DNA of 10,973 nucleotides from Candidatus [Bacteroides] periocalifornicus (GCA_001421095.1 LIIK01000014.1:41924-52896), one strand, 5' to 3'; positions 1-7,821 are shown, counted from the first letter of the stretch. Translations and numbers: made by a program. Notes: a model not told the origin generated them from the letters alone.

Positions 1-2676
1 ATAGACCAGGTGGTGGTGGTGGGCTACGGCACCGGCAAGAAGATCAGCTCCACGGTGGGGAAGGTGAGCAGCGTGGGTGCGCAGAAGCTGGAGGCCAAGC
101 CCGCGGCGAATGCGATGGACGCGCTGGCGGGGCAGGTGCCGGGGATGTCGGTGCTTACGCAGTCTGGAGAACCGTCGAGCCTCTCGTCAATACGCCTGCA
201 CGGTTCTGGTTCTACACCATTCGGTGCCGGCAATTCGCCTCTCTATGTGATAGATGGGCTCCCGGTTAGCCAGGGTACTATCCAGGGGTTGAACCCTGCG
301 GATTTTGAGCGGGTGGATGTGCTTACCGATGCCTCGGCGACCTCCATTTACGGGGCTCGTGCGGCCAATGGGGTCATCTACATCACCACCAAGCAGGGCA
401 AAGCTGCCGATGATGGAAAGGTGACGGCTCGCTACTCTTTCGGGCTATCGATCCTTGCCAATACGGACTACTTCAAGAATTTCCAGAATACCGAGGAGGC
501 ACTTGCGATGTTTCGGGAGCTAGAGACTCTACAGCCCAGCAAGATTCAGGAAATTATAGATACCTACGGGACTCGTACCTACCGGTGGTACAGGTACTAC
601 TATCAGGCGAACGCTCCCATGCATAACGCTGATGTCTCATTCCAGGGGGGGAGTCAAAAAATGGGGTACTTCATCTCCGCTGGTTATTACAATGCCAAAG
701 GGTTACGACCTCTTAGTAGCTATGAGCGATACAATCTCCGGGCAAATGTGAACGGTAAGCTGAAGAAGTGGTTGCGACTGGGGCTGAATGTTGGGTTATC
801 ATACGATAGGGTGCGTAGCAATCCGGATGCGAATGGGCAGATGGGAGGGGGGATAATGCGAACCCCCAGCTGGCTATCCCCCACGGAAGTGGACCCTAAA
901 ACGGGGCGATTTGTGGGAACGAGTATCATTCCAACCGAATTCCGTGAATCGCATTATTTTAACATTCAGCACACCTGTGGGCTCACCAGCACGGGTTTCA
1001 TTCAGATCCAGCCCATCGAGGGGCTAACAATCAAAAGCCAAGGTGGGGTAGAAGGGGCGTATTTTATGAACCCTATTCAGGATCTTCCCTCTATAGTCAA
1101 CAAGGGACGGGGTACTACATCGGAGACCGCCAGTGCCATCGCTCGCCTTATCAATAGCAATACGGTGGAGTACAATTTCACCGTGGGGGAAGACCATAAT
1201 TTCACCCCTCTTCTCGGGCAAGAGTACACCTATGGATTTAGCAAGAGCTTTAGGGTGGAGAGCGGTGGTATGACCGATGCACGGCTCATGCTCCTGCAGA
1301 GAGGGAGGGCAGACCAGACGACCCGGCGCTCATCGTGGAGCGAGTACTGGTTTATGTCCTATTTTGGGCGTTTGGAGTATGCCTATACCAATCGTTACTT
1401 CTTTGATGCCAGTCTGCGCAATGATGCGTCTTCCCGCTTTGGCAAAAAGAATCGCAATGCCTTTTTCTGGAGCGTGGGGGCCATGTGGCGCGCTAAGAAC
1501 GAGACCTTCTTATCCGAGGTGAAGTGGCTCGATGAGCTGACCGTGAAGGCTAGCGTGGGCACTAGTGGCAATGCTGCAATTGGCGATTACACCTCGGTGG
1601 CCCAAGTGTCAGGCCAGGGAACTTACAATGGTGTGAAGGGGCTTGCGGTTGATTTCCCAGGTAACCCAGATCTTGGTTGGGAAAAACAGCTGAAATTTTC
1701 TGCAGGATTCACGCTGGGGCTTTTTGATCGGGGACGGCTCGATTTCGGTTTCTATCGCCGTAACACTTACGATCTCATAATGGACGTACCTCGTCCGCTT
1801 ACCACAGGTTTTTCCTCTGTGGAGGCCAATGTTGGGCAGATCAGCAATACGGGTATTGATGTTCGCTTGGATGTGGATATCTGGAAGGATCGCCGGGGGA
1901 ATCACGTGACACCCTATATCAACTTTAACTACAATCGGCAACGGGTAGAACGCCTCTTTCAGGGGCGTAAAGCTTGGACGCAAAGCGCATACTTGTTTGG
2001 GTATCGGATTGGGCATCCCGTAGAGCTGTTGCTCCCAAAGTTCTACCGTATCGATCCTGCTGATGGAAAGCCTGAGTGGTATATGGCCGATCCCGATGAC
2101 CCCACCAATCCGCGTATGGATCCTAACTATACAACGAAGGATCCAGCAGTGGCTGAGAGCCAGCTCCAGAGTTTGGGAAAGTCATACATGGCGCCAGTGC
2201 AGGGCGGATTCGGGCTCAATGCCGAGCTGTGGGGGGCATACGTCCAGGCAGATTTCGTCTATCAACTGGGGAAATATCTGATTAATAATGATCGGTATTT
2301 CAATGAGAATCCAGTGAAATTTCCTGGTATCAACCAATCTAAAAGGCTTGATCTTAGCAAATACTGGAAGCAACCAGGCGATAAGGATATGCTCTACCCG
2401 AATAAGCGGGAAGAGTACTGGATGTTTTTTGACGACCGCCTGCTAGAGAATGCCTCGTTCATGCGCCTCAAGAATCTCACTATAGGGTATAATTTCCCCA
2501 AGAAGTGGATGGTGAGAACCAAGTTCTTCAGCACGGCGAGGGTATACGCTACGATGCGCAATCTCATTACGGTGACCAAATACTCCGGCCCCGATCCTGA
2601 GATTGATACGCCGCTTACCTACGCGATGAATCCTAATACTCGCCAATTCCTGCTCGGGATTGAATTTACATTCTAA
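1..2676 (+). CDS. SusC/RagA-family TonB-dependent outer-membrane transporter, 5' truncated by the window
   Basis: This is the barrel partner of a SusCD nutrient importer, which moves a substrate through the outer membrane using TonB energy. The frame is open from base 1, and 891 residues are visible. The first residues are IDQVVVVGYG, the usual junction after the carboxypeptidase-regulatory-like domain, so the signal peptide and that N-terminal domain lie upstream. The plug domain covers visible residues 4 to about 131, with VVVVGYG (4-10), IRLHGSG (64-70), PLYVIDG (80-86) and the YGARAANGVIYI block. The rest is an aromatic-rich beta-barrel ending in FLLGIEFTF; a terminal Phe is typical of proteins inserted by the BAM machinery. 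The plug (GTGKK, MDALAGQVPGM, TSGEP-like segments) resembles RagA of P. gingivalis, an oligopeptide importer, but this comparison is from memory. The downstream susD begins after 17 bases. The codon at base 10 is not a true start. Family assignment is very secure; the substrate is unknown. Confidence 0.97.
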   Translation: MDQVVVVGYGTGKKISSTVGKVSSVGAQKLEAKPAANAMDALAGQVPGMSVLTQSGEPSSLSSIRLHGSGSTPFGAGNSPLYVIDGLPVSQGTIQGLNPADFERVDVLTDASATSIYGARAANGVIYITTKQGKAADDGKVTARYSFGLSILANTDYFKNFQNTEEALAMFRELETLQPSKIQEIIDTYGTRTYRWYRYYYQANAPMHNADVSFQGGSQKMGYFISAGYYNAKGLRPLSSYERYNLRANVNGKLKKWLRLGLNVGLSYDRVRSNPDANGQMGGGIMRTPSWLSPTEVDPKTGRFVGTSIIPTEFRESHYFNIQHTCGLTSTGFIQIQPIEGLTIKSQGGVEGAYFMNPIQDLPSIVNKGRGTTSETASAIARLINSNTVEYNFTVGEDHNFTPLLGQEYTYGFSKSFRVESGGMTDARLMLLQRGRADQTTRRSSWSEYWFMSYFGRLEYAYTNRYFFDASLRNDASSRFGKKNRNAFFWSVGAMWRAKNETFLSEVKWLDELTVKASVGTSGNAAIGDYTSVAQVSGQGTYNGVKGLAVDFPGNPDLGWEKQLKFSAGFTLGLFDRGRLDFGFYRRNTYDLIMDVPRPLTTGFSSVEANVGQISNTGIDVRLDVDIWKDRRGNHVTPYINFNYNRQRVERLFQGRKAWTQSAYLFGYRIGHPVELLLPKFYRIDPADGKPEWYMADPDDPTNPRMDPNYTTKDPAVAESQLQSLGKSYMAPVQGGFGLNAELWGAYVQADFVYQLGKYLINNDRYFNENPVKFPGINQSKRLDLSKYWKQPGDKDMLYPNKREEYWMFFDDRLLENASFMRLKNLTIGYNFPKKWMVRTKFFSTARVYATMRNLITVTKYSGPDPEIDTPLTYAMNPNTRQFLLGIEFTF

Positions 2677-2693
2677 ATCTGCATGCTACGATC

Positions 2694-4163
2694 ATGAAAA
2701 GGTATAGCTGGTTATTACCGTTGTTGTTGGCTTTTGCGTTCGTAGGATGCCAGAAGGATCTTCTGCCTGCCGACGCTATCAGTCCTGAGAATGCCATTTC
2801 ATCCGCAGCCGATGTGAAGGGCTGGGATGCTGGATTCATGGCTCGCTTTAGGCAGAATTTGATCTGGGCGCGTTTCCCCGATGTCCAAACCGACATAGTA
2901 AACGCAACGCTCGAGTACGGGAATTACTATAATGACCTGCACAAGTGGACGCTTGGGCCTAAGAATGAAGACATAGAGGATCAATGGAGAAACTACTACA
3001 TTGCGATCTCGAATGTCAATTTTTTCTTTGATAATGTAGGCCGAAATCCTCTTCCAGATAGTGTGCAGCCCCTGATTGCCAAAACCAAGGGGCACGCCTA
3101 CTTCTTGCGGGCGTTCTACCACTACGAGCTGGCCCTGCGATGGAGCCGCACCTACCAGCCCGATGCGCTCTGCATTCCGCTCTCGCTCGTCTACGATGCC
3201 AACCTCATGCTTGCTCGGAGTACGCAGAAGCAGGTCTTTGAGCAGATACTGAGCGATCTCAAGCAGGCTAATACCCTCTTGGGGGCGACGGGTGGTGAGC
3301 CCAGTAGCATAGAGATTACCCCCGATGCGGTGAATGCCCTCCGAGCCCGGGTGCTGCTGGAAATGGGGCAATATGAAGATGCCTACAACACAGCCAACTC
3401 GCTTATAAATAGCGGCACATATGGATTTGAGAGCACACCGACCGCCTTTGCAAAGATGTGGGCCGAGGATGCCATTAGCCGGGAGAACATCATACAGGTG
3501 TATGCCAAGCTCCCCGACGAAAGGCCGCAGAATTACGGTACGATATACTGCTTCTACAGCGTGGGGCGCGCCCAATATATGCCACTCTACGTGCCAACCA
3601 AGAGCTTCCTGGATCTTTACGATGCGGCAGATTACCGTAAGGATGCTTACTTCTCTACACATCCCGTGCTGATGAAGGGTTCTATTACCCCCGGCATCAC
3701 CATGTGCACGAAGTTTGCTGGAGCACCCGACCTCAATCCAGAGTTCGGGAGATCCAACAGGAATAGGAATAAGCCGTTCCGCATTGCCGAGCAGTATCTG
3801 ATAGCCGCCGAGGCCGCCTATAGGAAAGGGGACGAACCCAACGCTAAGGCGATGCTGAATGCCCTTCGGACGGCCCGGGGGCTAGCCCCGGTAACCTCCA
3901 GTGGGGATGCACTTTTCAAGGAGATACAGGATGAGCGTAGCCGCGAGCTGGCCTTTGAGGGATTCCGTCTTTTTGACCTCCGTCGGTGGGGCTTGGGGTG
4001 TAACCGAGGAGGGGAGGCTGCTGTGCAGAATAAAGACATCCTCGTAACGGGTAATGGAACTATAGATCTCGATCTCCCGAACGCCCACAGAGGCTTCGTT
4101 TATCCCATTCCAGCCCGTGAGATAGAGCTTAACAACAAGATGCTCCAGAACCCTGGCTACTAG
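2694..4163 (+). CDS. SusD/RagB-family substrate-binding outer-membrane lipoprotein
   Basis: This is the surface lipoprotein that caps the SusC barrel and captures the ligand. It has 489 residues, a normal SusD length. The N-terminus MKRYSWLLPLLLAFAFVGC is a lipoprotein signal with the acylated Cys at residue 19. Helical TPR-like segments typical of the fold are seen around residues 125-165 (KGHAYFLRAFYHYELALRW) and 208-240 (ALRARVLLEMGQYEDAYNTA). The C-terminal SusD block includes AEQYLIAAEAAYRKGD (365-380), DERSRELAFEGFRLFDLRRWG (413-433) and the closing FVYPIPAREIELN...NPGY, all hallmarks of the family. The ATG at 2694 is chosen because the signal peptide starts there; there is no clear Shine-Dalgarno sequence, as usual in Bacteroidetes. 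The gene follows susC by 17 bases and is followed by a strong terminator, so it is the last gene of the operon. No glycosidase or peptidase follows to reveal the ligand. Confidence 0.97.
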   Translation: MKRYSWLLPLLLAFAFVGCQKDLLPADAISPENAISSAADVKGWDAGFMARFRQNLIWARFPDVQTDIVNATLEYGNYYNDLHKWTLGPKNEDIEDQWRNYYIAISNVNFFFDNVGRNPLPDSVQPLIAKTKGHAYFLRAFYHYELALRWSRTYQPDALCIPLSLVYDANLMLARSTQKQVFEQILSDLKQANTLLGATGGEPSSIEITPDAVNALRARVLLEMGQYEDAYNTANSLINSGTYGFESTPTAFAKMWAEDAISRENIIQVYAKLPDERPQNYGTIYCFYSVGRAQYMPLYVPTKSFLDLYDAADYRKDAYFSTHPVLMKGSITPGITMCTKFAGAPDLNPEFGRSNRNRNKPFRIAEQYLIAAEAAYRKGDEPNAKAMLNALRTARGLAPVTSSGDALFKEIQDERSRELAFEGFRLFDLRRWGLGCNRGGEAAVQNKDILVTGNGTIDLDLPNAHRGFVYPIPAREIELNNKMLQNPGY

Positions 4164-4183
4164 CCTTCTACCCTGGATACTCC

Positions 4184-4216
4184 AGAGCCCGGCTGCCTTT
4201 GGCGGCCGGGCTCTTT
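4184..4216 (+). terminator. Rho-independent terminator of the susCD operon
   Basis: A 14-bp inverted repeat (AGAGCCCGGCTGCC at 4184-4197 against GGCGGCCGGGCTCT at 4201-4214) has a single T-G wobble and a TTT loop. It begins 20 bases after the susD stop codon. The T tract is short (TTT), but the stem is very stable. It isolates susCD from the tRNA gene. Confidence 0.85.
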
Positions 4217-4338
4217 GCTCTATGAGATCTCTGCAGCGGTCTCGTTATTGCGTGGGGATTCCTCTACGTTGATGGTTTGATTCACATAGAGTTACAGAAT
4301 CGCTGGGGGTAAGGGGACGTTTTTTTTGCCTTGCCCTA

Positions 4339-4368
4339 TTGCCGATTCCCAAAAAGTGCCTACCTTTG
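4339..4368 (+). promoter_or_regulatory. Bacteroidetes-type promoter for tRNA-Asp
   Basis: TTG (4339-4341) is followed, after 19 bases, by TACCTTTG (4361-4368). This fits the Bacteroidetes primary-sigma pattern of a -33 TTG element and a -7 TAnnTTTG element. Transcription would begin a few bases after the box, giving a leader of roughly 30 nt before the mature tRNA. Confidence 0.75.
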
Positions 4369-4405
4369 CGGTGCAATTGTGGCTGTGGCCACAGGTTGCG
4401 CATTT

Positions 4406-4480
4406 GGTCTGGTAGTTCAGTTTGGTTAGAATGCCGCCCTGTCACGGCGGAGGTCGCGAGTTCGAGCCTCGTCCAGACCG
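4406..4480 (+). tRNA. tRNA-Asp (anticodon GTC)
   Basis: A full cloverleaf can be drawn. The acceptor arm pairs GGTCTGG (4406-4412) with CCAGACC (4473-4479), with discriminator base G at 4480. The D arm is GTTC...GAAT. The anticodon stem pairs CCGCC with GGCGG around the loop CTGTCAC, so the anticodon is GTC at 4441-4443 (Asp, GAC/GAT codons). The variable loop is AGGTC, and the T arm pairs GCGAG with CTCGT around TTCGAGC. The 3' CCA is not encoded and must be added after transcription. A dedicated promoter and terminator flank the gene, so it is a single-gene transcription unit. Confidence 0.97.
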
Positions 4481-4517
4481 CAGGTTCTCCTACAGGTTTT
4501 AGGTTGTTGTTACAAGT

Positions 4518-4551
4518 GGCCTTCGGCTTCGGCTGGAGGCCGTTTTCTTTT
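4518..4551 (+). terminator. Terminator of tRNA-Asp with a UUCG tetraloop
   Basis: A 10-bp stem (GGCCTTCGGC at 4518-4527 against GCTGGAGGCC at 4532-4541, with two G-U wobbles) closes on a C(UUCG)G tetraloop, one of the most stable RNA loops. TTTTCTTTT follows at 4543-4551. It sits 37 bases after the tRNA and ends about 25 bases before the next start codon. Confidence 0.88.
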
Positions 4552-4576
4552 GGGAGAGGGGATACGTATAAGGACT

Positions 4577-5782
4577 ATGGAGGCGCGCTACGCATTGCCA
4601 GGGAGCGGACGATACCGTCGGATTCGGGCTGGGATTCTGCTCACGGGGCTCTCGATTTTTGCCCAGCTCTACTTCTTCCAGCCGATACTGGGAGGGCTTA
4701 CCAGCGCCTTTTCTATAGAGGGTGCTAGCGCGAGCCTCACGGTGTCTATGGGCACTGTGGGGATGTCGATAGGGCTGTTCACCGCGGTGTTTGCGGGTGA
4801 CCTCATCGGGCGGAGGAGGCTGATGGTGGTGTCGATGCTCGTGTCGTCCGTGGTCACCATTGCGCATGTGCTGGTGGGGTCGTACCCCTTGCTGCTCGCG
4901 CTGTGCTTGGTGAAGGGCGTGGTGCTGTCTGGAGTGTCGGCTGTGGCGTTGCCCTACCTTACCGAGGAGATTGCCCCCCAGCGGCTTGGGCAGGTGATAG
5001 CGGTCTACCTGAGCGGGAACACCATCGGGGGGATGGGGGGGCGAGTACTCTCTATCTTCGCCAGCAATTGGGGCGGTTGGCAGGCTTCGGCGCTTGCCAT
5101 TGGGGGGATTTCGCTACTCTTGGGGATCGTTTTCACGTTGATATTCCCGGCCTCGCTGAATTTCACCCCTCAGCGGGTGTCGGCACAGGTTCGTTTCAGG
5201 CGTATGCGGGTGTTCCTCTCTACACCCTACTTCATAGCCCTGTACGCGATAGGAGCTGCGATAATGGGGGTATTCGTTAGTGTGTATAATTACCTCAGCT
5301 TCCTGCTAGAGGGGCCAGCGTACCGTCTGCCGCATTACCTGGTGGCGCTCATCTTCCTCATGTACATGGTGGGGGTGGTGGGCTCTATGGTGGTGGGACG
5401 CCTCTCAGACCGACGAGAACCCTCGGTGCTACTGCGCGAGTGCTTGGTGCTCTACCTGTTCGGGGTTGCGCTCATGTCTATACCCACACTCCCCACGGTG
5501 ATTGGGGGGCTTGGGGTGCACACCTTCGCATTCTTTGCGTGCCACACCCTGGCGAGCCGGCTGGTGTCTACCCATGCGGGTATTGGGAAGACCAGCGCCA
5601 CATGCCTCTACTGGCTTGTCTACTACCTCGGTTCCAGCGTGGTGGGCTACCTTACGGGGTTGGTATACTTCCGGTGGGGCTGGTTGGCCTTTACGGGCGT
5701 GATAGCCCTGCTGCTTGCGGGTGCCTTGGTGGTGGCATGGCGATACGTGGGACGAGAGGCGGTAGTACCCGCGCTGGAGTAG
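4577..5782 (+). CDS. YnfM-like MFS transporter (putative efflux carrier)
   Basis: This is an inner-membrane major facilitator carrier of about 401 residues with roughly 12 hydrophobic segments, the normal size. The TM2-TM3 loop carries the MFS motif A form GDLIGRRR, and the equivalent later loop reads GRLSDRREPS. Segments YLTEEIAPQRLGQ, YLSGNTIGGMGGR, YNYLSFLL and LVYYLGSSVVGYLTG resemble E. coli YnfM as I recall it; that branch belongs to the drug/proton antiporter-like MFS proteins, and its substrate is unknown. I prefer the ATG at 4577 (MEARYALPG). An in-frame TTG at 4550 lies inside the T tract of the tRNA terminator and is unlikely. No promoter is visible in the 25 bases between the terminator and the start, so expression may depend on read-through from the tRNA unit. 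The MFS call is firm, the YnfM branch likely, and the substrate unassigned. Confidence 0.92.
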   Translation: MEARYALPGSGRYRRIRAGILLTGLSIFAQLYFFQPILGGLTSAFSIEGASASLTVSMGTVGMSIGLFTAVFAGDLIGRRRLMVVSMLVSSVVTIAHVLVGSYPLLLALCLVKGVVLSGVSAVALPYLTEEIAPQRLGQVIAVYLSGNTIGGMGGRVLSIFASNWGGWQASALAIGGISLLLGIVFTLIFPASLNFTPQRVSAQVRFRRMRVFLSTPYFIALYAIGAAIMGVFVSVYNYLSFLLEGPAYRLPHYLVALIFLMYMVGVVGSMVVGRLSDRREPSVLLRECLVLYLFGVALMSIPTLPTVIGGLGVHTFAFFACHTLASRLVSTHAGIGKTSATCLYWLVYYLGSSVVGYLTGLVYFRWGWLAFTGVIALLLAGALVVAWRYVGREAVVPALE

Positions 5783-6208
5783 GTGGAGTTTATCTGGCAG
5801 GGGGGCGGGAATGTAGCACGGGAGGATGTAGGGGAATTTCAACAGGGGAATCCTAGCATGCCGAGCCGTTTAAGCGGGTTTTGCAGCGAGCCAGCCATAA
5901 GGAATTTCTGGGTACAGGGCATTTTTGCTGCTGTTGGGGTCTTCCTAGCCGCTTTAAGGTGGATGGGGGGGGCCTCTTCAAATGTTAAAAAAGTTGCCGT
6001 CGAGGCGTACCGTGCTGCTGCGCTCTTCGGTAGTAGTGCGGTGTATGATTCGGGGGGAGAGGTAGCGAAAAAGAAAGGTAGCCGTGGTGGGGGAAATTAC
6101 ACATTTACCAAAGCCCTGTAGCGTGCGTTGCAATCTTTTTCTTACCTTTGCCACGGCTTCACCCCCATTGGGCGGAGCTTCTAAGGTTATAAATCAGCTA
6201 AAACGGTT
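5783..6208. other. 426-base spacer without a convincing gene
   Basis: No recognisable protein or RNA gene lies between the two MFS genes. An open frame of 112 codons starts directly at the upstream stop codon with a GTG, but its translation has low-complexity Gly, Ala and Lys stretches and no family resemblance. The stretch contains G runs (for example around 5965-5972), the related words GCCGTTTAAGCGG near 5864 and GCCGCTTTAAGGTGG near 5949, and a promoter-like box close to its right end. I see no clear terminator for the upstream MFS gene, and none of the core motifs I know for tmRNA, RNase P RNA or SRP RNA. Confidence 0.6.
6143..6150 (+). promoter_or_regulatory. -7 promoter box (TACCTTTG) for the second MFS gene
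   Basis: TACCTTTG matches the Bacteroidetes -7 consensus TAnnTTTG and is followed by C, exactly as in the tRNA-Asp promoter. It lies 58 bases before the ATG, giving a leader of about 50 nt. No TTG is found at the ideal -33 distance; the nearest upstream one (6128-6130) is too close, so the promoter may be weak or need an activator. Confidence 0.6.
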
Positions 6209-7597
6209 ATGGTGGTAAATACGGTGAAAAGCGCAAGGCGATTGCTGAAGGATTCGGCAGCCGCCCGTTGGACAGCGTTGGTGCTGCTCGCGCTCATGAT
6301 GTTCTTCGCGTACATGTTCGTTGACGTGCTGTCGCCCCTAAAGTCGATGCTCGCCACGCAGATGGGGTGGGATTCCGCAACCTTTGGCATCTACGGTAGC
6401 TCGGAGTTCTTCCTCAATGTGTTCGTGCTCTTCCTCATCATCGCGGGCATCATTCTCGATAAGATGGGCATCCGCTTTACCGTGGTGCTCTCGGGCGCCA
6501 TGATGGTGGTGGGGGCGCTCATAAAGTACTACGCGCTGAGCGACACATTTGCAAGTAGCAGCTTGGCCCATTGGCTCAATAGCTGGTGGGTTACCTTGCC
6601 GGCCTCTGCCAAGCTTGCCTCCCTGGGCTTCATGATCTTCGGGAGTGGCTGCGAGATGGCCGGGATCACCGTGTCTAAAGCCATAGTGAAGTGGTTCACG
6701 GGTAAAGAGATGGCCCTCGCGATGGGCGTAGAGATGGCGATAGCCCGGCTGGGCGTGGCGCTAGTGATGGTGACCTCCCCCCGGCTGGCGAAGCATTTCA
6801 CCGATATGGGAGTGCGCGCCCCAGTGCTGCTGGTGCTCGCGTTGCTATGCGTGGGGTTCATCTGCTTCATAGCCTACACGTTCCTCGACCGCAAGCTCGA
6901 TAAGCAGACGGGCGAGACGGGCGTAGAGCCTGACGAACCCTTCCGTTTCCGCGACCTCGGCAAGCTGGTTACCAACCGCCCCTTCCTCATCATCGCCCTG
7001 CTGTGCGTGCTCTACTACTCGGCCATCTTCCCGTTCCAGAAGTACGCCGTGAATATGTTCGAGTGCAACCTTGGGATGAGCAGCACCGAGGCGGGCGATA
7101 TCTTCTTCTGGTTCCCCATAGGGGCCGCCATCATCACCCCATTCCTCGGTAATTTTCTTGACAATAAGGGGAAGGGCGCCAGCATGCTTATGCTAGGGGC
7201 GGTGCTCATGTTCGTCTGCCACTTGGTATTTGCCACGGTGCACCTGAATCTACCCATAGCGCTGGCAGCCATAGTGTTGCTGGGTATTTCGTTCTCGCTT
7301 GTGCCGGCCTCCCTTTGGCCGAGCGTGCCGAAGCTCGTCCCAAACGCCTACCTGGGCACAGCTTACGCCCTCATTTTCTGGATTCAGAACATCGGGCTTA
7401 TGAGTTTCCCCATCGTGATAGGGAAGGTGCTCGATAGCACGAATGCCCCGGGTACATCCCCCACAGAGCTGAACTACACCCCCGCCATGCTCGTGTTCGC
7501 CAGCCTGGGGGTTATCGCCTTCTTCCTTGGCTTCTGGCTCAAGATGGAGGATCGCAAGCACCACTACGGGCTCGAGCTCCCGAACAAGAAGAAGTAG
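6209..7597 (+). CDS. Major facilitator superfamily transporter, possibly MFSD1-like
   Basis: This is an inner-membrane carrier of 462 residues with about 12 hydrophobic segments, the first at roughly residues 22-40 (WTALVLLALMMFFAYMF). The TM2-TM3 loop has GIILDKMGIRF, the DxxGxR form of MFS motif A; the mirror loop after TM8 has GNFLDNKGKGAS. A longer cytoplasmic linker (about residues 227-250, FLDRKLDKQTGE...RFRDLGKL) separates the two halves, and the C-terminus is charged (MEDRKHHYGLELPNKKK). The opening VDVLSPLKSMLATQMGWDSATFGIYGSSEF is a pattern I associate with Bacteroidetes carriers related to eukaryotic MFSD1, a dipeptide transporter, but this subfamily call is from memory and tentative. 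It differs clearly from the YnfM-like protein upstream, so the two are not a recent duplication. It is transcribed alone, with an upstream -7 box and a downstream terminator. Confidence 0.93.
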   Translation: MVVNTVKSARRLLKDSAAARWTALVLLALMMFFAYMFVDVLSPLKSMLATQMGWDSATFGIYGSSEFFLNVFVLFLIIAGIILDKMGIRFTVVLSGAMMVVGALIKYYALSDTFASSSLAHWLNSWWVTLPASAKLASLGFMIFGSGCEMAGITVSKAIVKWFTGKEMALAMGVEMAIARLGVALVMVTSPRLAKHFTDMGVRAPVLLVLALLCVGFICFIAYTFLDRKLDKQTGETGVEPDEPFRFRDLGKLVTNRPFLIIALLCVLYYSAIFPFQKYAVNMFECNLGMSSTEAGDIFFWFPIGAAIITPFLGNFLDNKGKGASMLMLGAVLMFVCHLVFATVHLNLPIALAAIVLLGISFSLVPASLWPSVPKLVPNAYLGTAYALIFWIQNIGLMSFPIVIGKVLDSTNAPGTSPTELNYTPAMLVFASLGVIAFFLGFWLKMEDRKHHYGLELPNKKK

Positions 7598-7658
7598 ATG
7601 GTGGGGTGAAGATCCCCCGGGTGAATTTTCTGTGAACCCTGTGAGTTAGACAGAATGG

Positions 7659-7694
7659 AGAGTCGTGTGGCTATGCGCTGCACGGCTCTTTTTG
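7659..7694 (+). terminator. Rho-independent terminator after the second MFS gene
   Basis: Arms AGAGTCGTGT (7659-7668) and GCACGGCTCT (7680-7689) pair over 10 bp with two G-U wobbles around an 11-base loop. The strand continues TTTTG from 7690, which together with the end of the arm gives a T-rich tail. Confidence 0.72.
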
Positions 7695-7798
7695 TGGGGG
7701 CGGAGGCCATTGTTTTTCATCCCCCTTTTTACCCATAGTGATACCAGGCAACCACCTATGCCGTCGGGCTCTATTTCTGGTGGCGGTAAAACAAAACG

Positions 7799-7821
7799 GT
7801 AGGGTTAAACGTTTATCCTAC
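7799..7821. repeat. Imperfect palindrome upstream of the thioredoxin-like gene
   Basis: The segment reads GTAGGGTTAAAC followed directly by GTTTATCCTAC. It is a near-perfect inverted repeat with a perfect 8-bp core, AAACGTTT, and outer arms GTAGG/CCTAC, with one unpaired base between. It ends 19 bases before the ATG at 7841. It could be a dimeric regulator's operator or a small hairpin in the leader. No Bacteroidetes -7 box could be placed confidently near it. Confidence 0.5.

Larger units (their letters stand above)
4164..4576. other. Gene-poor spacer holding two terminators, a promoter and tRNA-Asp
   Basis: This spacer between susD and the first MFS gene has no convincing protein-coding gene. 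It holds the susCD terminator, about 120 bases without recognisable content (including a T8 run at 4320-4327 with no hairpin before it), a Bacteroidetes-type promoter, tRNA-Asp and the tRNA terminator. An open frame running through the tRNA is a chance translation. Confidence 0.8.

Noticed and set aside
2799..3662. 287-codon open frame on the minus strand inside susD
   Set aside because: It is antisense to a well-supported SusD protein with matching family motifs, and its translation shows no domain; it is a codon-bias shadow.
4320..4328. T8 run upstream of tRNA-Asp as a terminator
   Set aside because: No stable hairpin precedes it, and the susCD operon already ends at 4184-4216.
4550..4576. 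Earlier TTG start for the YnfM-like carrier
   Set aside because: The TTG lies in the T tract of the tRNA terminator, and the added residues do not belong to the family; the ATG at 4577 is more plausible.
5783..6121. 112-codon open frame starting with GTG at the stop of the YnfM-like gene
   Set aside because: The translation is low in complexity, has no recognisable domain or signal, lacks a ribosome site, and its start is simply the first codon after the upstream stop.
4577..7597. Two MFS genes as a tandem duplication
   Set aside because: The proteins differ in length, motif A form (GDLIGRRR versus LDKMGIRF) and all recognisable segments, so they belong to different MFS branches.
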